A stretch of DNA of 37,087 nucleotides from Ruminococcus sp. UBA7013 (GCA_002449585.1 DJXD01000060.1:1-37087), one strand, 5' to 3'. Positions 1 through 6,359 are shown, counted from the stretch's first letter. The notes: generated by a model from the letters alone, not told the origin. Numbers and translations: made by a program.

Positions 1-53
1 ATTTTCAGAGTTTTGCTCAGGGCTAAATGACTATTACATGGGAGGTGAAAACT

Positions 54-224
54 ATGAAAAAAATGTCTGTAAAAGCTACTTTGAACGCTAACGGTGGTCG
101 CAGAAAGTGCAAATACTGTGGCAAAAAAACCGCTTGCTGGATTACAATGCGTATGCATCAGAATTCTGCACACTGGTGGGAAATCGTCAATGGTGGCGGC
201 TATGGCAGCACATGGTGTTGGTAA
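54..224 (+). CDS. Zinc-finger-like secreted peptide precursor 1
   Basis: A 56-residue precursor. Leader MKKMSVKATLNANGG (residues 1-15) ends in Gly-Gly, the cleavage signal of C39 peptidase exporters such as the one encoded at 2568. The 41-residue core has C19, C22, H35 and H40, which is C-X2-C-X12-H-X4-H, the classical C2H2 zinc-finger spacing, with Met at the position of the second hydrophobic core residue. The tail is rich in Gly and Trp and ends in WCW. The start at 54 is chosen because GGAGGTGAAA (41-50) lies just upstream and because this start gives the same leader as the siblings; the frame is open upstream to 27. It is the first gene seen in the array, which may continue left of the window. 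Export and processing are inferred; zinc binding is untested; biological role is unknown. Confidence 0.85.
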   Translation: MKKMSVKATLNANGGRRKCKYCGKKTACWITMRMHQNSAHWWEIVNGGGYGSTWCW

Positions 225-254
225 TTCTCCATTAGTGTCTTATGACTGAATCCG

Positions 255-309
255 TGTACAAAGCATACGGTTCATGCAAAATTATCTTCATATCCGTATG
301 TTTTGTACA
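255..309 (+). repeat. Long inverted repeat (RNA hairpin), type A copy 1
   Basis: Arms TGTACAAAGCATACGG (255-270) and CCGTATGTTTTGTACA (294-309) pair over 16 positions with a single G-U wobble, closing a 23-base loop. It lies in the spacer before peptide gene 2. The copy at 915-971 keeps the same arms with one compensated base-pair change, which suggests selection on RNA pairing. No T-run follows directly, so it is not a standard terminator. Confidence 0.8.
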
Positions 310-345
310 AAATCTCTTTTCTTAATGTAATAGGAGGTAAAGAGT

Positions 346-564
346 ATGAAGGCTATGTCTTTAAACAAGCAGAATGCTTCTAACGGTGGTAGCGTTCGCT
401 GTGAGTACTGTGGATTTACTACTTGGGGGGTTGCAGATTGCAAACTGCATACAAGACTGTCACATCGCACAACACGTTATCGCTATACATGGTATAAACG
501 TGGACCGTGGGGACGCTATACCCAAGCATGGGAGCATTCCGGAATTATTCAGCGTGTTCGCTGA
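346..564 (+). CDS. Zinc-finger-like secreted peptide precursor 2
   Basis: A 72-residue precursor with leader MKAMSLNKQNASNGG and Gly-Gly at residues 14-15. The core has C19, C22, H35 and H40, again exactly C-X2-C-X12-H-X4-H. The 32-residue tail after the finger is basic and aromatic (RYRYTW, GPWGRY) and ends in Arg, unlike the WCW end of copies 1 and 7. The leader differs from the common MKKMSVKA type at several positions while keeping its length and the Asn-Gly-Gly end. AGGAGGTAA (332-340) precedes the ATG. The gene sits directly behind the first long hairpin. Processing by the C39 exporter is inferred from the leader and context. Confidence 0.85.
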   Translation: MKAMSLNKQNASNGGSVRCEYCGFTTWGVADCKLHTRLSHRTTRYRYTWYKRGPWGRYTQAWEHSGIIQRVR

Positions 565-605
565 TAACATGACAATTGCTATCACTTTTTTATTCTATCA
601 CAAGG

Positions 606-700
606 AAGTTTTTCTGACAACGGTCAGATTAACTAATAGTCCGTGTATGGATTTGGCGGTTTTTGCATAATCCGTACAAAATCTGTTTTCGTCATGTATA
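606..700 (+). repeat. Intergenic repeat with two stem-loops, type B copy 1
   Basis: Spacer between peptide genes 2 and 3. Stem-loop 1 is TCTGAC-AACG-GTCAGA (613-628). Stem-loop 2 pairs TGTATGGATT (644-653) with AATCCGTACA (669-678), nine Watson-Crick pairs and one G-U. It is nearly identical to 1207-1301 and clearly related to 2107-2201. The repeat runs up to the ribosome site of the next gene. Confidence 0.8.
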
Positions 701-717
701 GAAGGAGGTGAAACGCT

Positions 718-888
718 ATGAAGAAGATGTCTGTAAAAGCTACTCAGAGTGCTAATGGTGGTCGCTGGAAATGCAATTACTGCGGAAAGAAAACCATCCT
801 TTGGTATAGCTGCTATCATCATCAGGATGTTAGCCATCTTTCCAAAGTTCTGTTCGGCAATGGTCATTCCATCTCATGGTGCTTCTAA
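718..888 (+). CDS. Zinc-finger-like secreted peptide precursor 3
   Basis: A 56-residue precursor. Leader MKKMSVKATQSANGG; core with C19, C22, H35, H40 in C-X2-C-X12-H-X4-H spacing. An extra His stands just before H35 and an extra Cys (C31) lies inside the X12 stretch. The tail ends in SWCF, like the WCW ends of copies 1 and 7. GAAGGAGGTGAAA upstream fixes the ATG at 718, and TAA ends at 888. The gene is short enough to be missed by a 60-residue cut-off, but its leader, spacing, ribosome site and position match its siblings. The opposite strand carries an open frame of 89 codons here, which is a shadow. Confidence 0.85.
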   Translation: MKKMSVKATQSANGGRWKCNYCGKKTILWYSCYHHQDVSHLSKVLFGNGHSISWCF

Positions 889-914
889 AAGGTAGCGATG
901 CTTGATTAAAGCTA

Positions 915-971
915 TGTACAAAGCATACAGTTGCTGAATTGCATCTAAAGTATAGCTGTATGCTTTGTACA
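915..971 (+). repeat. Long inverted repeat (RNA hairpin), type A copy 2
   Basis: Arms TGTACAAAGCATACAG (915-930) and CTGTATGCTTTGTACA (956-971) are perfect 16-base reverse complements, with a 25-base loop. Compared with 255-309, the inner pair G-C has become A-T with both sides changed, and the other copy's G-U is here a G-C. It lies before peptide gene 4. Confidence 0.85.
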
Positions 972-1013
972 AATATTCCGATTAATATTAACTATAAGTA
1001 GGAGGTAAAGGTC

Positions 1014-1199
1014 ATGAAAGAAATTAATACTATTAAAACCAGAGAAATCAATGCTGGCGCACGTGTTTATCGTTGTCCGTGGGGAGACTACCGTTCTACA
1101 AGCTACTGGGCTGTATATGGTCATGCCGTTGCTCATGCTTATCGTAAGGGATATTTTGATTTCGCTATTCGCCTGATTCTGAAAGGATTAACAGGCTGA
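1014..1199 (+). CDS. Divergent finger-like peptide precursor 4 (one Cys lost)
   Basis: A 61-residue precursor with a strong ribosome site (AGGAGGTAAAG, 1000-1010). The leader MKEINTIKTREINAG is the most divergent but keeps Asn at 13 and Gly at 15, with Ala for the first Gly. The core has C21, then Gly at 24 where the second Cys would be, and H37 and H41: C-X2-G-X12-H-X3-H. The frame of the finger is thus kept while one ligand is lost. The tail (FDFAIRLILKG) is more hydrophobic and lacks the Trp-rich end of most siblings. It may bind metal with three ligands, act in another way, or be decaying. Leader and core have both diverged, so it may have a separate role. Confidence 0.75.
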   Translation: MKEINTIKTREINAGARVYRCPWGDYRSTSYWAVYGHAVAHAYRKGYFDFAIRLILKGLTG

Positions 1200-1206
1200 T
1201 TCCCGA

Positions 1207-1301
1207 AAGTTTTTCTGACAACGGTCAGATTAACTAATAGTCCGTGTATGGATTTGGCAGTTTCTGCACAATCCGTACAAAATCCGTTTTCTTCATGTAT
1301 A
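1207..1301 (+). repeat. Intergenic repeat with two stem-loops, type B copy 2
   Basis: Almost the same sequence as 606-700. Stem-loop 1 at 1214-1229 (TCTGAC-AACG-GTCAGA). Stem-loop 2 pairs 1245-1254 with 1270-1279 and has a small inner stem GCAG-TTT-CTGC. The close identity of this spacer with the one before gene 3 points to recent duplication of gene-plus-spacer units. Confidence 0.8.
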
Positions 1302-1317
1302 GGAGGAGGTGAAAATT

Positions 1318-1521
1318 ATGAAAAAAATGTCAGTAAAGGCTACACAACAGGCAAATGGTGGCTATCAAAAGTGTAATTACTGTGGTCATACATTTCGCAA
1401 TACTCTTTGTGTAAGGTTACATCAAAGATGTTGGTGCAATGGTGGATTAAACTATGTTTTTCATGGCTTCAACTACTCTTGGTCATGGAAAAAAGGAACT
1501 GTGCATGAATGGTGGATTTAA
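1318..1521 (+). CDS. Zinc-finger-like secreted peptide precursor 5 (C2HC)
   Basis: A 67-residue precursor. Leader MKKMSVKATQQANGG. The finger runs C19, C22, H35 and then Cys at 40 in place of the last His: C-X2-C-X12-H-X4-C, a C2HC finger. Here the hydrophobic core fits the textbook pattern best, C-X3-F-X5-V-X2-H. Two further Cys (C31, C38) lie within the finger. The tail is rich in Trp, Tyr and Phe and ends in EWWI. The start at 1318 follows AGGAGGAGGTGAAA; the open frame upstream to 1309 only adds residues not found in the siblings. The swap of His for Cys is a change that keeps zinc binding in known fingers. Confidence 0.85.
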   Translation: MKKMSVKATQQANGGYQKCNYCGHTFRNTLCVRLHQRCWCNGGLNYVFHGFNYSWSWKKGTVHEWWI

Positions 1522-1572
1522 TTTTCATATTGTGTTCTATGCACATGGTCGTATTACCAAATTCATGCTAAA

Positions 1573-1635
1573 AAGTTTCTCTGGCAATAGTCAGATTGAC
1601 TGATAATCTGTACAAAGTCCGTTTTTGCCATTATT
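1573..1635 (+). repeat. Intergenic repeat, type B copy 3 (internally deleted)
   Basis: Stem-loop 1 is present as TCTGGC-AATA-GTCAGA (1580-1595), a G-U variant of the same hairpin. The left arm of stem-loop 2 is missing: GACTGATA joins straight to ATCTGTACAAAG. Compared with 2107-2201, about 30 bases are lost between short ATA-containing direct repeats. Confidence 0.7.
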
Positions 1636-1652
1636 AGGAGGAGGTGAGAATT

Positions 1653-1862
1653 ATGAGAAAAATGTCCCTTGAAACTTCGAAAAAGTCAAATGGTGGTTCT
1701 TACCATTGTGATTATTGTGGCTGGGCAACTTGGGGAAGTGGCGCAATGAAAAGTCACCAAAGAGCTGCTCATGGCGTGAAGAGATACTGGTGGAGTCCCG
1801 GTTATGCATATCATTTCCACTGGATTGGCTCTTATAATTGCTATACCGAGTGTGGTGCATAA
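1653..1862 (+). CDS. Zinc-finger-like secreted peptide precursor 6
   Basis: A 69-residue precursor, leader MRKMSLETSKKSNGG, core with C19, C22, H35 and H40 (C-X2-C-X12-H-X4-H). The tail is long and aromatic (YWWSPGYAYHFHW) and ends with two extra Cys (CYTECGA). The last codon and stop (GCATAA) coincide with the start of a copy of the intergenic repeat, so the present C-terminus may have been made by a deletion that fused the gene to the next spacer. The start at 1653 follows AGGAGGAGGTGAG; an in-frame ATG at 1644 is too close to the ribosome site. Confidence 0.85.
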   Translation: MRKMSLETSKKSNGGSYHCDYCGWATWGSGAMKSHQRAAHGVKRYWWSPGYAYHFHWIGSYNCYTECGA

Positions 1863-1890
1863 TCCGTACAAAATCCGTTTTCGTCGTTAT
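1857..1890 (+). repeat. Intergenic repeat, right half only (type B copy 4)
   Basis: GCATAATCCGTACAAAATCC and the bases after it match the right half of the spacers at 606-700 and 1207-1301. The left half and both stem-loops are absent, and the first six bases overlap the end of peptide gene 6. Confidence 0.7.
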
Positions 1891-1909
1891 TTAGGAGGAG
1901 GTGAAAACT

Positions 1910-2104
1910 ATGAAAAGAATGTCAGTAAAAGCTATGCAACAGGCTAATGGTGGTCGTTGGAAATGCAATTACTGCGGTCAGATTAGTTGGACAATTACCG
2001 GAGTGAAAAGTCATCAGATTCTGAGACACAATGCTGGGTCATCTTGGATTCCATACTGGTATGTTGGTATGTCTCGTCCTTTCAATTACTCTTGGTGCTG
2101 GTAA
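1910..2104 (+). CDS. Zinc-finger-like secreted peptide precursor 7
   Basis: A 64-residue precursor. Leader MKRMSVKAMQQANGG; finger with C19, C22, H35 and H40 in C-X2-C-X12-H-X4-H spacing, Val at the second core position. The first residues of the core (RWKCNYCG) are the same as in copy 3, while the loop and tail differ. The tail ends in NYSWCW, close to copies 1 and 3. AGGAGGAGGTGAAAACT lies directly upstream of the ATG at 1910. Conserved ends around a variable middle are what one would expect from recombination or diversifying selection within the array. Confidence 0.85.
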   Translation: MKRMSVKAMQQANGGRWKCNYCGQISWTITGVKSHQILRHNAGSSWIPYWYVGMSRPFNYSWCW

Positions 2105-2106
2105 GA

Positions 2107-2201
2107 AAGTTTCTCTGGCAATAGTCAGATTGACTGATAGTCCGTGTATGGGTTTGGTAGTTTATACATAATCTGTACAAAATTCGTTTTCGTCATATAT
2201 A
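2107..2201 (+). repeat. Intergenic repeat with two stem-loops, type B copy 5
   Basis: Stem-loop 1 TCTGGC-AATA-GTCAGA (2114-2129). Stem-loop 2 pairs 2145-2154 with 2170-2179. Sequence differences from copies 1 and 2 mostly keep pairing through G-U pairs. Confidence 0.75.
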
Positions 2202-2217
2202 GGAGGAGGTGAAAACT

Positions 2218-2430
2218 ATGAGAAAAATGTCTGTTAATGCACAGGTTTCTGCTAATGCTGGCAGTGGCTACAAATGTAGCAAATGTGGTCAGAAGTTCTA
2301 TACCTATGTAATCTATAAGACACCGTGGTGGCTTCCGGATATTAAGTCCCGTGCTATTGACCAGTGCAATATGCATATTATGACTTCTGGCAGATGCAGA
2401 GGTGGAAGAGCTAAATGGTTCCTCTGGTAA
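2218..2430 (+). CDS. Divergent finger-like peptide precursor 8
   Basis: A 70-residue precursor, last of the array. Leader MRKMSVNAQVSANAG ends in Ala-Gly. The core starts like a finger (C20, C23, then GQKF, with Phe at the usual core position) but the stretch to the next His is 29 residues instead of 12. The far end offers Cys, His and Cys (QCNMH, then GRC) as possible ligands. It is rich in basic residues and ends in WFLW. It may fold as a longer zinc-ribbon-like unit or bind nothing. The ribosome site AGGAGGAGGTGAAA and the leader make the gene call sound; a metal site is less sure than in copies 1-3 and 5-7. Confidence 0.8.
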   Translation: MRKMSVNAQVSANAGSGYKCSKCGQKFYTYVIYKTPWWLPDIKSRAIDQCNMHIMTSGRCRGGRAKWFLW

Positions 2431-2511
2431 CTATTATTCGTTGGGTACTCCACGCTATTTTCTTTCAGACACCCGATAGAATTTAATGGTTTTTGGAAAC
2501 CGCAACCCAAT

Positions 2512-2551
2512 GAGTGTCTGTGCCTCATGGTGCAGGCACTCTAAATTTTTT
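2512..2551 (+). terminator. Terminator or attenuator between peptide array and exporter
   Basis: GAGTGTCTGTGCC (2512-2524), loop TCAT, and GGTGCAGGCACTC (2529-2541) form a 13-pair stem with three G-U pairs, followed by TAAATTTTTT. It stands between the last peptide gene and the exporter gene, so it would cut exporter transcription relative to the peptides. Upstream CAGACAC (2466-2472) is complementary to GTGTCTG (2514-2520) inside the left arm, and TTGGGT (2441-2446) to ACCCAA (2505-2510), so alternative folds exist. Confidence 0.7.
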
Positions 2552-2567
2552 CAGGAGATAAATGCTT

Positions 2568-4847
2568 ATGAAATATCCGCATATTAGACAACACGATGAA
2601 AAAGACTGTGGTGCAGCTTGCCTTTCCATGATTAGTGAATATCATGGACTAAAACTGCCCATTACTCGTTTTCGTGATTTGATAAAAGTCGATAATTTTG
2701 GTGCAAATATCTACGGCATTGTAACCGGAGCAAAAGAAATCGGTTTGGATGCTGAAGCACTTGAAGGCAATGCTGACGAATTGTTAGAAGGAATTAAGAA
2801 TGGTGAAATAATATTTCCCTTCATTGCCAGAATTATCAATGAAGAATTATTTGAACATTTTATTGTAGTATATGCGATAAAAAATGGGAAAGTTTATATC
2901 GGAGACCCTGCAAAAGTTCAGATTACCAAAATTCCTCTGGATATGTTCTTTGCACAGTGGCAGGAACAAATTATCACTTTTACCAAAGATGAAACATTCC
3001 AGAAAGGCAATGAACGCAAAGGTTCTTTGAAGAAATTTTTCAAGTTAATCACAAATCAGAAGAAATTACTGGCTTTAGTATTTGTGGTATCACTTGTTAT
3101 TTCAGGAATCAGTCTTTTCAGTGCTTCTATTTTTGAATATATTATTGATGATGCCGTTACAGTAGGTGACGTAAATGGCGAACTTTCAGAAGATGAACAT
3201 GACCATGACCACGCACATGAAGAAGAGGAAGAGGAAGAAGAATTAAGCAAAGCAGAATCTTTCCTTATAAAGATGGAAGAAAAACTTAGTGTTGTATTCC
3301 AGAATCTTGAAACTGTTTGTATCTCCATCATTCTTCTTTATCTGATTCAAGCAGGATTACAGACATGGCGAGGATATATGCTCGCAGTAATGGCAAAAAA
3401 TGTTGATGTTCCTCTATCTTTAGGTTATTATGACCATCTTGTGGATTTGCCTGCAAATTTCTTCGGAACACGAAAAACAGGTGAACTGCTTTCACGTTTT
3501 TCTGATGCTTCTAACATAAGAGATGCTATCTCTACTGCAACATTGACAATTATGCTGGATACACTGATGGCAATTGTAACGGGTGCATATCTGTTTATCC
3601 TCAATTATAAATTATTTGTCATTACAGTTATTATTATGGCAATTTATGCGGTAATTATGATGTGTTTCAGAAAACCGATAAAAGTCATCAACCAGAACAT
3701 CATGGAAGGAAATGCCCAGATTACTGCATATTTAAAAGAGGCGGTAGACGGAATTGAAACTGTAAAGGCATATAAATATGAAGATATTTCCAAAAACAAG
3801 ACAAAAAATTTGTTTACAAAGTTCGTGAATCAGGTTGTACATGGCTCAGTTGTCTATAATTTGCAGGAAGTCCTTGTTGGATTAGTAGAATCAGTAGGCT
3901 TGGTAATTCTGTTGTGGGCAGGTGCATATCTGTGTATCGAAAACATTATCACAATTGGTACTTTGATTACGTTCTACTATCTGTTAGGCTATTTCCTGAA
4001 TCCGGTTAAAAATCTGATTGAATTACAGCCTACTATGCAGACAGCTATTGTAGCAGCTGAACGTCTGAATGACATTCTGGATGTCGAAACAGAGGACAAT
4101 TCTAAAAAAGATACAGATAATCTGATTGGAGATATTAAATTTGAAAATATTGATTTCCGATATGGTAACAGAAACCTTGTTCTGAAAAATATCAGCATGA
4201 ATATTCCTAAAGGCACTAAAGTGGCACTTGTAGGAGAAAGCGGATGTGGCAAAACTACACTTGCAAAACTGTTGATGAATTTTTATGTTCCGGAAAAAGG
4301 AGCAATTACTGTGAATGGAAAATCAATTTCTGATTATTCTCCGCAGTCAGTCCGTAAGCATATTGCATATATTTCCCAGAATATATTTCTTTTCTCGGAC
4401 ACCATCTATAATAATCTGAGGATGGGAGAGGAATCCATAACAGATGAAGAAATTCAGGAGGTTTGCCGTCTTTGCTTTGCTGACCAGTTTATTCAGGAAC
4501 TTCCTTTTGGCTACGATACCATGCTTGAAGAAAACGGAAACAATCTTTCAGGCGGTCAGAAACAACGGCTTGCAATTGCAAGAGCATTGCTCAGAAAGCC
4601 TGATATTCTAATTATGGACGAGGCAACCAGCAATCTTGATGCAATCACTGAAGAAAGTATTCGCAAAATTATAGATGACCTTTCCAAAAATATGACAGTA
4701 ATTATCATCGCACACAGACTGCATACAATCCGTAGCTGTGATTATATCTATGTTATGGAGAATGGCGAAGTCAAAGAAGAAGGCAGTCATGAAGAATTAC
4801 TCAAACGCAATGGAATGTATGCTGATTATTGGAATAGTCAGATATGA
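2568..4847 (+). CDS. C39 peptidase-containing ABC exporter (PCAT)
   Basis: A bifunctional exporter that cleaves double-glycine leaders in the cytoplasm and pumps out the core peptide. N-terminal C39 domain: Gln8, catalytic Cys14 in KDCGAACLSM, His97 and Asp113. Then an ABC transmembrane domain (about 165-450) and a nucleotide-binding domain with Walker A (GESGCGKTT), signature LSGGQKQR, Walker B (ILIMDEATSNLD) and H-loop His. The loop between the first two membrane helices, expected outside the cell, holds DEHDHDHAHEEEEEEEE (209-225), which is unusual and could bind metal ions such as zinc. The start at 2568 lies 10 bases from AGGAG; an ATG at 2562 is possible but close. It is the likely processing exporter of the eight peptides upstream. 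Length 759 residues is normal for the family. Confidence 0.93.
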   Translation: MKYPHIRQHDEKDCGAACLSMISEYHGLKLPITRFRDLIKVDNFGANIYGIVTGAKEIGLDAEALEGNADELLEGIKNGEIIFPFIARIINEELFEHFIVVYAIKNGKVYIGDPAKVQITKIPLDMFFAQWQEQIITFTKDETFQKGNERKGSLKKFFKLITNQKKLLALVFVVSLVISGISLFSASIFEYIIDDAVTVGDVNGELSEDEHDHDHAHEEEEEEEELSKAESFLIKMEEKLSVVFQNLETVCISIILLYLIQAGLQTWRGYMLAVMAKNVDVPLSLGYYDHLVDLPANFFGTRKTGELLSRFSDASNIRDAISTATLTIMLDTLMAIVTGAYLFILNYKLFVITVIIMAIYAVIMMCFRKPIKVINQNIMEGNAQITAYLKEAVDGIETVKAYKYEDISKNKTKNLFTKFVNQVVHGSVVYNLQEVLVGLVESVGLVILLWAGAYLCIENIITIGTLITFYYLLGYFLNPVKNLIELQPTMQTAIVAAERLNDILDVETEDNSKKDTDNLIGDIKFENIDFRYGNRNLVLKNISMNIPKGTKVALVGESGCGKTTLAKLLMNFYVPEKGAITVNGKSISDYSPQSVRKHIAYISQNIFLFSDTIYNNLRMGEESITDEEIQEVCRLCFADQFIQELPFGYDTMLEENGNNLSGGQKQRLAIARALLRKPDILIMDEATSNLDAITEESIRKIIDDLSKNMTVIIIAHRLHTIRSCDYIYVMENGEVKEEGSHEELLKRNGMYADYWNSQI

Positions 4848-4893
4848 GATTCAAGGCACATAATAAAATGTCCTGAAAGGAGAAACCATAGTA

Positions 4894-6357
4894 ATGGGTA
4901 GTATGAAAAAAGCAAAGTCAATTAAAAAGTTTCTCGTTTTTCTTGTAATACTTATTATTTTGGCTGTATTAGGATTCAGTGCGAAGAATTTTCTGTCTGC
5001 ACAATTTTCAGCAGATAACTATATTACACAAACGGAAACTATTGAAATAAAAAAACGAGATTTATTGAATTCAATCAATGTATCTGGCAAAGTTACAGGC
5101 AGTGATGTCATAAAAATTACAAGCACACTGAATTCAAGGGTAAAAACTTTAAATGTGCAACTTGGCGATTATGTAAATGAAGGCGATGTATTGTGTATCT
5201 TTGACAGTTCAGATTTTCAAAGAGAATACGATTCGCTTGTTGCAAGTACGAATAATTCAGGTGAACAGTCTCAGCATACTCACGAAGTAAATCAAAGAGC
5301 ATTAGAAAACGCTCAGCAGGACAAAATTGTTTCACTTGAACAGGCACAGCGAAATATTGATAAGGCACTCCGAGACCAAGAGAATGCTTATAACAAATAT
5401 AATTCTACTGTTGAGAAATACAATGACTATGCTGCCAAAAAAGACAGTGCCTATCAGGAAATGATTACCGCACAGAATGACGGTGATGAAGAAAAATATC
5501 AGCGTTTAAATCAGCAGTATCAGGAATATGCTCAACAGGTTCAGACTCTGGATTCGGAACTTAATTCTTTGGGAAGTCAGTTGACAACATATGATGATGC
5601 TGTGCAGTCTGCGTATGATGCTTACACCAATGCAGAAAGAACTGCTGACAATGCAATCCGTTCCGCTCAGGATGCAATTGATTCAGAGCGATTCACTGAC
5701 ACCAGTTCAACTCAGCTCCAGTTAGATAATTTACAGGAAAAAATCAATAAATGTACTGTAACCGCACCACAAAGCGGAATTATTACGGCACTGAATATTT
5801 CAGAAGGCAGCATTCCAAATACAGATTCTATCATCAGCATTGAAAATGATTCATCGTTAAAAATCACTGTAAGCATAAAAGAATCTGATATTCTTAATGT
5901 AACTGAAGGAATGAAAGCAGTCATTAAAACTTCTGCCACAGGAGAAAAGAGTTATTCCGGAAGTGTTCTTCGTGTTGAAAAGGTAATCAGCACCGGAAAT
6001 TCTTCTTCCGATGAGGGATATAGTACAGAAATTATGATTGATAATAAAGATTCTGATTTGTATATCGGCATGAATACCAAAGTGCAGATTATCCTTGAGG
6101 AAAAATCCGATGTTCTTGCAGTCCCTTACGATTCAATCTTACAGAATGATGAGGATGATTTTTATATCATGATTGCAGAAACTAATGACGGAGTAAATTA
6201 TTCAGCACGTTCTGTCGTTATTGAAAAGGGTCTTGAAACTGATTATTATGTTGAAATTATATCTTCTGAAATCAGTGAAGGAGATATTCTGATTGCTTCG
6301 CCAGCTTCATTGCAGAACGGTGATGTAATCTTTATATCAGATATGAATGGGAATTAA
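4894..6357 (+). CDS. MacA/HlyD-like membrane fusion protein
   Basis: A 487-residue adaptor of the RND/HlyD family. A short basic N-terminus is followed by one membrane helix (about 12-32), then a beta/lipoyl half domain (residues about 45-110, KTLNVQLGDYVNEGDVLC), a long Gln- and Asn-rich coiled coil (about 115-270), the second lipoyl half (NKCTVTAPQSGIITALNISE) and a beta-barrel region with a MacA-like membrane-proximal part. In Gram-positives such proteins link MacB-like ABC permeases to the cell wall space. AAAGGAG lies 11 bases before the ATG. The gene follows the C39 exporter by 46 bases and is next to a MacB ATPase and permease, so all four are probably one operon. Confidence 0.9.
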   Translation: MGSMKKAKSIKKFLVFLVILIILAVLGFSAKNFLSAQFSADNYITQTETIEIKKRDLLNSINVSGKVTGSDVIKITSTLNSRVKTLNVQLGDYVNEGDVLCIFDSSDFQREYDSLVASTNNSGEQSQHTHEVNQRALENAQQDKIVSLEQAQRNIDKALRDQENAYNKYNSTVEKYNDYAAKKDSAYQEMITAQNDGDEEKYQRLNQQYQEYAQQVQTLDSELNSLGSQLTTYDDAVQSAYDAYTNAERTADNAIRSAQDAIDSERFTDTSSTQLQLDNLQEKINKCTVTAPQSGIITALNISEGSIPNTDSIISIENDSSLKITVSIKESDILNVTEGMKAVIKTSATGEKSYSGSVLRVEKVISTGNSSSDEGYSTEIMIDNKDSDLYIGMNTKVQIILEEKSDVLAVPYDSILQNDEDDFYIMIAETNDGVNYSARSVVIEKGLETDYYVEIISSEISEGDILIASPASLQNGDVIFISDMNGN

Positions 6358-6359
6358 CT

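Noticed and set aside
1..53. End of an upstream gene at the left edge
   Set aside because: Short open stretches in several frames end in stops, but nothing is recognisable in so few codons.
374..867. Overlapping open frames around peptide genes 2 and 3 on both strands (98 and 89 codons)
   Set aside because: They lack ribosome sites, overlap the better-supported small genes and cross the spacer repeats.
255..971. Long hairpins as ordinary terminators between peptide genes
   Set aside because: No run of T directly follows the stems, and the next genes depend on the same transcript as far as can be seen.
54..2217. Zinc-repressor (Zur) box before the peptide genes
   Set aside because: No match to the known inverted AT-rich Zur pattern was found; the TGTACA-containing repeats are part of longer hairpins.
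1..2430. Regularly spaced repeats that could look like a CRISPR array
   Set aside because: The units are spacers between genes with ribosome sites and open frames; repeat lengths vary and no short unique spacers or cas genes occur.
54..2430. Lanthipeptide or sactipeptide precursors because of the Cys content
   Set aside because: No lanthionine synthetase, radical SAM or other modification gene is in the window, and the exact Cys/His spacing fits a zinc finger better. An enzyme left of position 1 cannot be excluded.
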